Positions 1 through 5,208 of a stretch of DNA of 7,628 nucleotides are shown here, piece by piece (within the stretch, counting starts at the first letter, position 1; every line of letters starts with the position of its first letter). The stretch lies in assembly GCA_021791235.1 (NCBI GenBank), contig JAJYXA010000317.1:1-7628 (forward strand). Direction: 5' to 3'. Source of the DNA: Pseudomonadota bacterium (lineage in GTDB: Bacteria; Pseudomonadota; Gammaproteobacteria; Burkholderiales; Thiobacillaceae). The position numbers and the translations under genes were made by a program. The notes beneath the pieces were generated by a model. That model did not search any database. It worked only from the letters and a program-made list of their open reading frames with translations, and was not told the DNA's origin.

Positions 1-1
1 A

Positions 2-880
2 CTGATCTGGATCTTCGGCGTGCTGATCTATCTGGCGCTGATGGCCGAAGCCTTTCTCGGCTACCTGCTGCCCTGGGGCCAGATGTCGTTCTGGGGCGCC
101 CAGGTGATCGTCAACCTGTTCGCCGCCGTGCCTTTCATCGGTGACGACCTGTCGATCTGGATTCGCGGCGACTACGTGATTTCGGACGCCACGCTGAACC
201 GCTTCTTCGCCTTCCACGTCATCGCCCTGCCGCTGGTGCTGATCGCGCTGGTCGCGGTGCACCTGGTCGCGCTGCATGAAGTCGGTTCCAACAACCCCGA
301 CGGCATCGAGATCAAGAAGAAGAAGGATCCCAACACGGGCATCCCGCTCGACGGCATCCCGTTCCATCCCTACTACACGGTGAAGGACATCGTCGGCGTG
401 ATCGTCTTCCTGATGGTCTTCTCGGCGATCGTGTTCTTCGGTCCGACGATGGGCGGCTACTTCCTCGAAGCCAACAACTTCATCCCGGCCGATCCGCTGA
501 AGACTCCGCCGCACATCGCGCCGCTGTGGTACTTCACGCCGTTCTACGCGATCCTCCGCGCGGTGCCGCCGATGTTCGGCTCGCAGTTCCCGGGCGTCGT
601 CGCGATGGGCCTGTCGATCGTGCTGCTGTTCTTCCTGCCCTGGCTCGATCGCGGCAAGGTGAAGTCGATCCGCTATCGCGGCCCGATCTACAAGATCGCC
701 CTGGCCCTGTTCATCGTGGCTTTCATCGGCCTGGGCTACCTTGGCCTGCTGCCGCCGTCGCCGGTGGCCACGATTCTTGCCCAGACGTTCTCGGTGATTT
801 ACTTCTTGTTCTTCCTGTTGATGCCTTGGTATACCGCAATTGACAAAACCAAACCGGAACCGGAAAGGGTGACTGGCTAA
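2..880 (+). CDS. petB: Cytochrome b of the bc1 complex (5'-truncated)
   Basis: Membrane cytochrome b of ubiquinol:cytochrome c oxidoreductase (complex III), which carries the two b hemes and the quinone sites. About 292 C-terminal residues are visible; the frame is open to the window edge, so the start and the first transmembrane helices are missing. Seen: the helix C/cd region (LPWGQMSFWGA), a helix-D histidine pair in FAFH...AVH followed by LHEVGSNNPDG, the Qo-loop motif as PLWY (521-532) instead of PEWY, and four further hydrophobic helices ending in a charged tail. The C-terminal helices continue in the same chain, so this is the fused bc1 form and not split b6/subunit IV. The two helix-D histidines are 15 positions apart. 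The stop codon abuts the petC start, indicating one operon; the Rieske gene (petA) is expected upstream, outside the window. Family assignment is very secure. Confidence 0.97.
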   Translation: MIWIFGVLIYLALMAEAFLGYLLPWGQMSFWGAQVIVNLFAAVPFIGDDLSIWIRGDYVISDATLNRFFAFHVIALPLVLIALVAVHLVALHEVGSNNPDGIEIKKKKDPNTGIPLDGIPFHPYYTVKDIVGVIVFLMVFSAIVFFGPTMGGYFLEANNFIPADPLKTPPHIAPLWYFTPFYAILRAVPPMFGSQFPGVVAMGLSIVLLFFLPWLDRGKVKSIRYRGPIYKIALALFIVAFIGLGYLGLLPPSPVATILAQTFSVIYFLFFLLMPWYTAIDKTKPEPERVTG

Positions 881-1606
881 ATGAAACGCTTGAAAAATTT
901 TCTGTTGCTGTTGCTGGCGGTGCCCGTCATCGCCTTCGCATCCGAAGAGGGGCCGGCTCTCGACCAGGCACCGGTCAACCTGTCCGACCATGAGTCCCTG
1001 CAGCGTGGCGCCCGCATCTTCGTGAACTACTGTCTCAACTGCCACAGCGCTTCCGCCATGCGTTACTCGCGCATGGAGGACCTGGGGCTGACCGAGGATC
1101 AGATCAAGGAAAACCTGATGTTCGCCGCGGAGAAGCCGGGCGAGACCATGACGGTCGGCATGAACAAGAAGGAAGCCAAGCTGTGGTTCGGCTCGGCGCC
1201 GCCCGATCTCAGCGTGATCGCCCGCTCGCGCGGCCCCGACTGGCTGTACACCTATCTGCGCAGCTTCTATCGTGACGACTCGCGCCCCACCGGCTGGAAC
1301 AACGTCGTGTTCGACAAGGTCGCGATGCCGCACGTGCTGTGGAGCCTGCAGGGTGTAATGGTCCCGGTCAAGAAGAAGGAGGGCGAGCATGAAGTGATCG
1401 ACCACCTTGAGCTGGCCAAGCCCGGCAGCGTGACCCTGGCCGAATACGACGCCATGGTCGGCGACCTGGTTAACTACCTGACGTGGATGGGCGAGCCCGC
1501 CCAGCTCGAGCGCAAGCAACTCGGACTGTTCGTTCTGGCATTCCTCGCGTTCTTCTTCGTGGTGGCCTATTACCTGAAGAAAGAGTTCTGGAAAGACGTT
1601 CACTGA
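881..1606 (+). CDS. petC: Cytochrome c1 of the bc1 complex
   Basis: Heme-c subunit of complex III, which passes electrons from the Rieske protein to soluble cytochrome c on the periplasmic side. The 241-residue protein has a Sec signal peptide (KRLK, then a Leu-rich core, cleavage near ASE at about residue 21), a single heme-binding motif CLNCH at residues 51-55, a probable axial Met149 in VAMPHVLW, the conserved PPDLS and RDD segments, and a C-terminal membrane anchor at about residues 214-232 followed by a basic tail. Length and layout are normal for the family. The ATG directly follows the petB TAA, with a purine-rich GGAAAGGG ribosome site inside the end of petB, so the two genes are probably translated together. 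A strong terminator follows, making this the last gene of the operon. Confidence 0.97.
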   Translation: MKRLKNFLLLLLAVPVIAFASEEGPALDQAPVNLSDHESLQRGARIFVNYCLNCHSASAMRYSRMEDLGLTEDQIKENLMFAAEKPGETMTVGMNKKEAKLWFGSAPPDLSVIARSRGPDWLYTYLRSFYRDDSRPTGWNNVVFDKVAMPHVLWSLQGVMVPVKKKEGEHEVIDHLELAKPGSVTLAEYDAMVGDLVNYLTWMGEPAQLERKQLGLFVLAFLAFFFVVAYYLKKEFWKDVH

Positions 1607-1622
1607 ACCCGGCCTTGCCGTT

Positions 1623-1660
1623 CGCCAACAGCCGGACTGTGTCCGGCTGTTGGCGTTTTA
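1623..1660 (+). terminator. Intrinsic terminator of the pet operon
   Basis: Perfect 15-bp stem: CGCCAACAGCCGGAC (1623-1637) pairs with GTCCGGCTGTTGGCG (1641-1655) around a 3-nt TGT loop, followed directly by TTTT. It begins 17 nt after the petC stop. It should separate bc1 transcription from sspA. Confidence 0.92.
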
Positions 1661-1707
1661 AGCCTTAAACACACGCAACACTCGCAACACGATAGGGAGC
1701 CCCCGCC

Positions 1708-2307
1708 ATGATGACCCTGTATTCCGGCAGTACCGACCCGTACAGCCATCGCTGCCGCATCGTCCTGTTCGAAAAGGACATGGACTTCGAAGTCATCGAT
1801 GTGGACATGCACAACAAGCCGGAGGAAATCGCCAGCATCAGCCCCAGCGGCAAGATGCCGGTGCTGGTCGAGCGCGATCTGGTCCTGACCGAATCCAACA
1901 TCATCAACGAATACATCGACGAGCGTTTTCCGCATCCGCAGCTGATGCCGCCGGACCCGGTCATGCGCGCCCGTGCGCGTCTGGTGCTGTTCAATTTCGA
2001 GCATGACCTGTTCACCCACGTCAACGCGCTCGAGCACAGCCTTGGCAAGTCCTCGGACAAGGCGCGCCAGGAAATCCGCGACAGCCTGTCGCAGCTGACG
2101 CCCATCCTCACCAAGCAGAAGTACCTGATGAACGACGAGTTCTCCATGCTGGACGTGGCGATCGCGCCGCTGCTGTGGCGCCTCGAGCATTACGGCATCG
2201 AACTGCCCAAGGTCGCCGCGCCGGTGCTGAAGTATCGCGAGCGCCTGTTCAGCCGTCCCGCCTTCATCAACGCGCTGACGCCCACCGAAAAGGCGTTGCG
2301 CAAGTAA
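1708..2307 (+). CDS. sspA: Stringent starvation protein A (GST-fold RNA polymerase-associated regulator)
   Basis: SspA binds RNA polymerase and alters promoter choice during starvation and stress; it has a glutathione S-transferase fold but is not expected to be an enzyme. The 199-residue product shows the SspA N-terminal thioredoxin-like domain (LYSGSTDPYSHRCRIVLFEK, residues 4-23), then MPVLVERDLVLTESNIINEY (50-69) and the ERFPHPQLMP segment with the Pro-His-Pro surface motif (75-77) that is functionally important in the E. coli protein. A helical GST C-domain follows. The catalytic Cys/Ser position of true GSTs reads TDPYSH, as in other SspA proteins. Start: GGGAG at 1695-1699 lies 8 nt before ATG 1708; the next codon is also ATG (1711) and cannot be excluded. 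The gene is followed at 13 nt by sspB, the usual pairing. Confidence 0.95.
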   Translation: MMTLYSGSTDPYSHRCRIVLFEKDMDFEVIDVDMHNKPEEIASISPSGKMPVLVERDLVLTESNIINEYIDERFPHPQLMPPDPVMRARARLVLFNFEHDLFTHVNALEHSLGKSSDKARQEIRDSLSQLTPILTKQKYLMNDEFSMLDVAIAPLLWRLEHYGIELPKVAAPVLKYRERLFSRPAFINALTPTEKALRK

Positions 2308-2320
2308 GCGGGCAGGGCGG

Positions 2321-2734
2321 GTGGCCGAGATATCAACCAAGCCGTATCTGATCCGCGCCCTGTACGAATGGTGCGCGGACTCGGGTTATACCCCGCAGCT
2401 GCTGGTTGCGGTCGATGGCCGCACGCGCGTGCCGCCCGGCTTCGTCAAGGACGGCCAGATCGTGCTCAACATCAGCGCGGGCGCCACCCGCAATCTCACG
2501 CTGGACAACGACTGGATCCAGTTTTCCGCGCGCTTCGGCGGCGTCTCGCACGAGATCGCGATTCCCGTCGACCGTGTCGCGGCCATCTTCGCGCGCGAGA
2601 ACGGCCAGGGCCTGCATTTCGAGCCGGTCGATGCGCCCGGGCCGTCCGGGCCGCCTGCACAGGCGCAGCCACCCGCGCCCGGCGAATCGCCCACTCCACC
2701 CCGCGGCAAGCCTTCGCTCAAGGTCGTCAAGTAA
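2321..2734 (+). CDS. sspB: ClpXP protease specificity-enhancing factor (SspB adaptor)
   Basis: Adaptor that binds ssrA-tagged and some other substrates and delivers them to the ClpXP protease. The 137-residue protein begins at GTG (VAEISTKPYLIRALYEWC), 13 nt after the sspA stop, with a GGGCAGGGCGG purine stretch just upstream. Residues 1-100 match the SspB substrate-binding domain (STKPYLIRALYEWC..., DGQIVLNISAGAT, ARFGG, IPVDRVAAIFARENGQG). This is followed by a Pro/Ala/Gly-rich flexible linker (about 104-127) and the short C-terminal ClpX-docking tail SLKVVK, equivalent to LRVVK in E. coli SspB. The domain-linker-peptide layout is the family hallmark. It is probably co-transcribed with sspA. 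Confidence 0.95.
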   Translation: MAEISTKPYLIRALYEWCADSGYTPQLLVAVDGRTRVPPGFVKDGQIVLNISAGATRNLTLDNDWIQFSARFGGVSHEIAIPVDRVAAIFARENGQGLHFEPVDAPGPSGPPAQAQPPAPGESPTPPRGKPSLKVVK

Positions 2735-2760
2735 TCATCCAAAGCTTCGCGCGGCATCGC

Positions 2761-2766
2761 TATAAT
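2761..2766 (+). promoter_or_regulatory. -10 element of the tRNA-Thr promoter
   Basis: Perfect TATAAT ending 10 nt before the mature tRNA 5' end, so transcription would start about 4 nt upstream of the tRNA. No good -35 is present at 16-18 bp spacing (the best window, TCCAAA at 2738-2743, matches 3 of 6), so the site is judged mainly on its perfect -10 and its position. Confidence 0.6.
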
Positions 2767-2776
2767 GTCGCCCGTC

Positions 2777-2852
2777 GCCGCTTTAGCTCAGTTGGTAGAG
2801 CAACCGCCTTGTAAGCGGTAGGTCGTCAGTTCGATTCCGACAAGCGGCACCA
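2777..2852 (+). tRNA. tRNA-Thr, anticodon UGU
   Basis: 76-nt cloverleaf with encoded CCA (2850-2852). The acceptor stem GCCGCTT/AAGCGGC is fully paired; D-stem GCTC/GAGC; anticodon stem ACCGC/GCGGT with loop CTTGTAA, giving anticodon TGT (2810-2812), which reads ACA threonine codons. The T-arm has the standard loop TTCGATT, but its stem GTCAG/CCGAC has one mismatch, A2828 opposite C2838 (A52-C62). Everything else is canonical, so the gene is probably functional. Confidence 0.95.
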
Positions 2853-2885
2853 ATTCAACATCCAACAACGTCCAGTAACACCCTG

Positions 2886-2910
2886 AAGCCCGGGTAAAAC
2901 CGGGCTTTTT
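2886..2910 (+). terminator. Intrinsic terminator after tRNA-Thr
   Basis: Stem AAGCCCGG (2886-2893) pairs with CCGGGCTT (2900-2907) around a 6-nt loop, with a run of T from 2906 to 2910. It starts 33 nt after the tRNA CCA and is well placed to end its transcript. Confidence 0.85.
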
Positions 2911-2949
2911 GTTTGCCTGTTCGTTCGATGAGGTTTGGATGATCCTAAG

Positions 2950-2974
2950 AAAAATACGCCCTCATATGGGAGTA
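2950..2974 (-). terminator. Probable terminator of the PEP-CTERM gene
   Basis: Read on the - strand: TACTCCC, a 6-nt loop, GGGCGTA, then TTTTT. The 7-bp stem contains one internal mismatch. It lies about 20 nt after the PEP-CTERM stop codon and faces the tRNA-Thr terminator. The stem is short and imperfect, so confidence is moderate. Confidence 0.5.
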
Positions 2975-2993
2975 CATAACGGGGCATTCCCTC

Positions 2994-3581
2994 TTAACGC
3001 CGTCTCATAAATCCCATGCCAGCCAAGCCCAGTCCAACGAGGGCCAATGTGGCAGGTTCGGGAACAGCATGGCCTTGCAGAGTCCATACGCCCGTGATGC
3101 CGTTAAACGGTCCGCCTACTACAGTGGAGCTCCAGCCAATATTGAAAGCACCGGTTGCTTGGTCCCATGTACCTGTGGCTGACGATGAGCCTTGGTAGAG
3201 GTTCAGATTTACCCAGTTTGCGGTCCAACTCGACAGGTCGACTGTGAGGGTGCCAGCGGCTTTATCGATCATCGCTGATATGGGATTGCCGCCTTGAACA
3301 GGCGTGCCGCCGTAAGGCGCATAGGTGCCATCGCCGCTGAACGTACTAACGGGGTAGCCAAAGAAGACGAAGGACGAACCGAAGGCGGTGTTCTGAGCTC
3401 CGATTAACTGCGTAGCGGCACCGGAGAAGTTCCAGGTGCTAAACGTGCCGCCAGCCTGGACAATGTTGAAGGATCCCGTCGAAGCGTACAGGCTGACTGC
3501 TTCAATCGGAGTAGCCAATGCGCCGGCGGAGGCAATTGAAAGAACTGCAGCGGCAGCAAGCTTGGCAATTTTTAAAGTCAT
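2994..3581 (-). CDS. PEP-CTERM sorting-domain secreted protein
   Basis: Predicted exported surface or matrix protein of unknown specific function. The 195-residue product starts MTLKIAK and has a Sec signal peptide with likely cleavage after ALA (residue 23). A cysteine-free Gly/Ser/Thr-rich region follows (about 24-172). The end (173-195) is a textbook PEP-CTERM signal: VPEPATLAL, a hydrophobic glycine-containing helix, then MRRR. In characterised systems this tail is recognised by an exosortase (EpsH/XrtA type) encoded elsewhere with exopolysaccharide genes; none is present here. The start was chosen because GGAGGAG (3597-3591) lies 9 nt upstream of ATG 3581-3579 and the signal peptide begins there; an in-frame ATG at 3680 lacks both. 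Base composition is visibly less GC-rich than in the flanking genes, suggesting acquired or fast-evolving accessory DNA. A sigma-54-type promoter lies upstream. The body domain is not recognised. Confidence 0.9.
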   Translation of the reverse strand: MTLKIAKLAAAAVLSIASAGALATPIEAVSLYASTGSFNIVQAGGTFSTWNFSGAATQLIGAQNTAFGSSFVFFGYPVSTFSGDGTYAPYGGTPVQGGNPISAMIDKAAGTLTVDLSSWTANWVNLNLYQGSSSATGTWDQATGAFNIGWSSTVVGGPFNGITGVWTLQGHAVPEPATLALVGLGLAGMGFMRRR

Positions 3582-3590
3582 TTTGTTTAT

Positions 3591-3597
3591 CTCCTCC
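3591..3597 (-). promoter_or_regulatory. Strong Shine-Dalgarno site deciding the PEP-CTERM start
   Basis: GGAGGAG on the - strand, 9 nt before ATG 3581-3579. It fixes the start at MTLKIAK and excludes the 33-residue N-terminal extension that is open in the same frame. Confidence 0.8.
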
Positions 3598-3647
3598 ATA
3601 AGGGTCATTATTAATAAAAGATCTTTCAGATAATCGTGTACCAGATA

Positions 3648-3663
3648 AGCAATATCTATTCCG
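3648..3663 (-). promoter_or_regulatory. Candidate sigma-54 (-24/-12) promoter of the PEP-CTERM gene
   Basis: The - strand reads CGGAATAGATATTGCT: GG (3662-3661), exactly ten bases, then GC (3650-3649). The -12 element TTGCT matches the sigma-54 consensus fully; the -24 element keeps the invariant GG and one further consensus base (AATA against CACG). Transcription would begin near 3637, giving a 5' leader of about 56 nt before the start codon. No convincing sigma-70 promoter is seen in the same stretch, although it is AT-rich (TTATTAATAAT around 3608-3618) and a weak one cannot be ruled out. Confidence 0.55.
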
Positions 3664-3887
3664 TGAAGACACATCCCCATTAATTCAGTCTGTTGGAAGC
3701 GAAATAATGAAAGCGGTACCGGATTGTGTAAAAGATTTCGACGGATGCTTTTTTGAAATGCTGTTTATGGTCCGTTTCGCCAGATGGGGCGTACCCCTAA
3801 CTGGCACCGTTGGTCAGGTTAAGCCTGATGAAATCGGGGCAGCGGCTATTGGGTGGCAGTAGTTATATGGCGGTAGTTTGATAATTC

Positions 3888-3894
3888 AATAATC
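3888..3894. repeat. Target-site duplication, left copy
   Basis: AATAATC directly abuts the left end (TGTACAG...) of the insertion sequence. The identical 7-mer follows its right end at 5097-5103. Confidence 0.88.
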
Positions 3895-3920
3895 TGTACA
3901 GATCAAGTATTCACCTGACA
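3895..3920 (+). repeat. Left terminal inverted repeat of the IS
   Basis: Begins TGTACAGATC and ends GTATTCACCTGACA. Against the inward-read right end, 20 of 26 positions agree, with the inner GTATTC(A/C)CCTGACA block almost identical. Confidence 0.85.
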
Positions 3921-3944
3921 CCGGCCCCGAGCCGGTGTTGTTTT
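3918..3944 (+). terminator. Inward-facing terminator-like hairpin at the IS left end
   Basis: Perfect 8-bp stem ACACCGGC (3918-3925) / GCCGGTGT (3931-3938), 5-nt loop, then TGTTTT reaching into the complement of the transposase stop codon. It is oriented to stop + strand transcription entering the element from the left, which would otherwise run antisense to the transposase. It overlaps both the terminal repeat and the subterminal repeat, so it may instead, or also, belong to a transposase-binding site. Confidence 0.55.
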
Positions 3945-4983
3945 AAGCGGCCTCTGCCAAGTCTGACTCGGGCTGCTCGACGATGCCTTCCAGGAACATC
4001 TGGATAGGCATCCTTCCTTCCATCATGCGGCCTTGGTGAGGCCGCTCGTGGTTGTAGTGGTGCAGGTAGCGATCCAGATCTTCCTGCATCTGCTCAACCG
4101 ACTCGTACCAGGTCGTTCGGCCCGCCACCCGGAAGTGTTCGTCCAGCAGGGTGCGATGCAGGCGTTCGACGAAGCCGTTGCTTTGCGGCCGGCGCACCCG
4201 CGTGGTCCGGTGCGCGATACCCTCCAGTTGCAGGAACAGCTCGAACGGATGGTGATCCGGCCGGCCGCAATATTCCCGGCCGTTGTCAGAGAGCAGCGTC
4301 TCGATGCGCACGCCCTGCGCCTCGAAGAACGGCAGCACGTCGTTGTTGAGCACATGCACAGCCGTCAGCGGCAGCTTGCTGGTGTAAAGCCGCCCGAAGG
4401 CATAGCGGCTGTAGCAATCGATCACCGTCTGCAAGTACACCTTGCCTACCCCCTTCAGGACGCCGACGAAGAAGGTGTCGATCGCCACCAGTTCGCCGCT
4501 GTGATGGACCTCGATCTGCCGTTCGCGAAACTCCGGACTGAAGCGTTCGAGCAGGCGCACCTGCTCCTCAGTAAGGTCCAGCGTCGCTTCGCGTTGCACG
4601 CGCTCAAGCCGCAGCAGGCGGCCGTGGCGCGACAGCAGGTTGTGCCGGCTCCAGACACCGCGTACCCCGCCTGAACTGACGGTCACCCCGCGCAGCGACA
4701 GTTCCTGTGCCACGCGCAATGGGCCGTGAGTGGGATGCGTCAGGCTGTAATCGAGGATGGCTTGCTCAATTTCGGGGGCAACCCGATTGGGGTGCGGCCC
4801 TTTGCAGCCGGGCAGCTTGTCGAGCAGCCCGGACGCGCCGTAGGTCTGGTAGTTGCGGCGAATCTCGTAGAACTGCTGACGGCTGTAGCCCATCACTTTG
4901 CACGCCTTGCTGACATTGCGCAGCTCCTGCGCCAGGTCCAACAAACTCAACTTCCTGCGTGCTACTTTCTCTTCCGTGGTCAT
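3943..4983 (-). CDS. IS481-family DDE transposase
   Basis: Catalyses cut-and-join transposition of the surrounding IS. The 346-residue protein has an N-terminal helix-turn-helix region (about 11-56, including SKACKVMGYSRQQFYEIRR), a second helical DNA-binding segment (about 68-125), and an rve/RNase-H-fold integrase core. Probable catalytic residues are D169 in LVAIDTFF, D233 in LLSDNGREYCG, and E273 in RPQSNGFVERLHRTL, followed by the typical YNHERPHQG stretch near the C-terminus. No stop or frameshift is seen, so the enzyme may be active. GGAG at 4995-4992 sits 8 nt before the ATG. It is oriented like pilS-pilR, so readthrough from pilR could help express it; within the element, TTGACC (5070-5065) is a possible -35 but the matching -10 is poor. 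Confidence 0.93.
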   Translation of the reverse strand: MTTEEKVARRKLSLLDLAQELRNVSKACKVMGYSRQQFYEIRRNYQTYGASGLLDKLPGCKGPHPNRVAPEIEQAILDYSLTHPTHGPLRVAQELSLRGVTVSSGGVRGVWSRHNLLSRHGRLLRLERVQREATLDLTEEQVRLLERFSPEFRERQIEVHHSGELVAIDTFFVGVLKGVGKVYLQTVIDCYSRYAFGRLYTSKLPLTAVHVLNNDVLPFFEAQGVRIETLLSDNGREYCGRPDHHPFELFLQLEGIAHRTTRVRRPQSNGFVERLHRTLLDEHFRVAGRTTWYESVEQMQEDLDRYLHHYNHERPHQGRMMEGRMPIQMFLEGIVEQPESDLAEAA

Positions 4984-5030
4984 ACGTCTTGCTCCAGGTT
5001 ATGGACAGGTAGGGGTACCCGTTTCATAAC

Positions 5031-5068
5031 CCGGTTCGGGGCCGTATGACCACTCCCCAATGTGGTCA
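5031..5068. repeat. Subterminal repeats at the IS right end
   Basis: Two structures lie between the transposase start and the right terminal repeat. CCGGTTCGGGGCCG (5031-5044) is the inverted partner of 3922-3935 at the left end. TGACCAC-N8-GTGGTCA (5047-5053 and 5062-5068) is a perfect 7-bp inverted repeat. Both could be internal transposase contacts; the second could also form a hairpin in transcripts that enter from pilR. Confidence 0.6.
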
Positions 5069-5070
5069 AC

Positions 5071-5096
5071 TGTCAGGGGAATACCGTATCAGCACA
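5071..5096 (-). repeat. Right terminal inverted repeat of the IS
   Basis: Read inward from the right end it begins TGTGCTGATACG and continues GTATTCCCCTGACA, matching 20 of 26 positions of the left repeat. The outer end is followed immediately by AATAATC. Confidence 0.85.
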
Positions 5097-5103
5097 AATA
5101 ATC
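5097..5103. repeat. Target-site duplication, right copy
   Basis: AATAATC, identical to 3888-3894 on the other side of the element. Confidence 0.88.
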
Positions 5104-5115
5104 CCATATCAAGAA

Positions 5116-5151
5116 TTGTCGGGCGTGTGGCCGACTATTCGGGTCCGACAA
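5116..5151 (-). other. Inverted-repeat cluster downstream of pilR
   Basis: In the 105 bp between the IS and pilR, TTGTCGG (5116-5122) can pair with CCGACAA (5145-5151), or its GTCGG core with a nearer CCGAC (5131-5135), giving two mutually exclusive hairpins. On the - strand the structure would form in the pilR 3' region, about 58-95 nt after the stop. It lacks a clear T-run, so it is a weak terminator candidate at best. Confidence 0.35.
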
Positions 5152-5208
5152 GTTCGCACTCGGCTGTTTTTATGCGCAGGGAGGGGGTGGCGCTGCAGAC
5201 GTGCAGGC

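Larger units (their letters stand above)
3582..3894. other. Intergenic region upstream of the PEP-CTERM gene
   Basis: About 313 bp without a gene. Besides the ribosome site and the sigma-54-type promoter it holds an 8-bp palindrome CGGTACCG (3714-3721), a dyad TCAGG-N5-CCTGA (3814-3828) about 180 bp upstream of the predicted transcription start, and two near-identical 10-mers GGCAGTAGTT (3855-3864) and GGCGGTAGTT (3869-3878) at a 14-bp period. These positions are compatible with enhancer-binding-protein sites, but none matches a site I can name. No convincing ORF on either strand. Confidence 0.5.
3895..5096 (-). mobile_element. Complete IS481-like insertion sequence (1202 bp)
   Basis: Boundaries are set by three agreeing signs: imperfect terminal inverted repeats of 26 bp (20 identities) that start with TGT at both ends, a perfect 7-bp target duplication AATAATC outside them, and a single intact DDE transposase filling the interior. 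TGT termini and one long transposase ORF are typical of the IS481 family. A second inverted-repeat pair lies just inside the ends: CGGCCCCGAGCCGG (3922-3935) and the complement of CGGCCCCGAACCGG (5031-5044), 13 of 14 identical. The perfect duplication and open transposase suggest a fairly recent insertion. It separates pilR from the PEP-CTERM gene without breaking either. The named IS type would need a database comparison. Confidence 0.9.

Noticed and set aside
1600..2340. 246-codon open frame on the - strand
   Set aside because: Antisense to sspA, which is strongly supported by family motifs and a ribosome site; the frame also runs through the pet terminator hairpin.
2830..2852. tRNA-Thr 3' end as an attachment site of an integrated element
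   Set aside because: No second copy of the tRNA 3' end was found in the window and no integrase is present; the only mobile element is the IS481-like one, which uses AATAATC.
3582..3680. N-terminal extension of the PEP-CTERM protein from the ATG at 3680
   Set aside because: It would bury the signal peptide 33 residues in, has no ribosome site, and covers the candidate sigma-54 promoter. The internal ATG has GGAGGAG at ideal spacing.
3802..3820. TGGCACC on the + strand as a sigma-54 -24 box
   Set aside because: No GC or TTGC at the required ten-base spacing and no gene downstream on that strand.
4033..4674. 213-codon open frame on the + strand within the IS
   Set aside because: Antisense to the transposase catalytic core, with no recognisable motif; a composition artefact.
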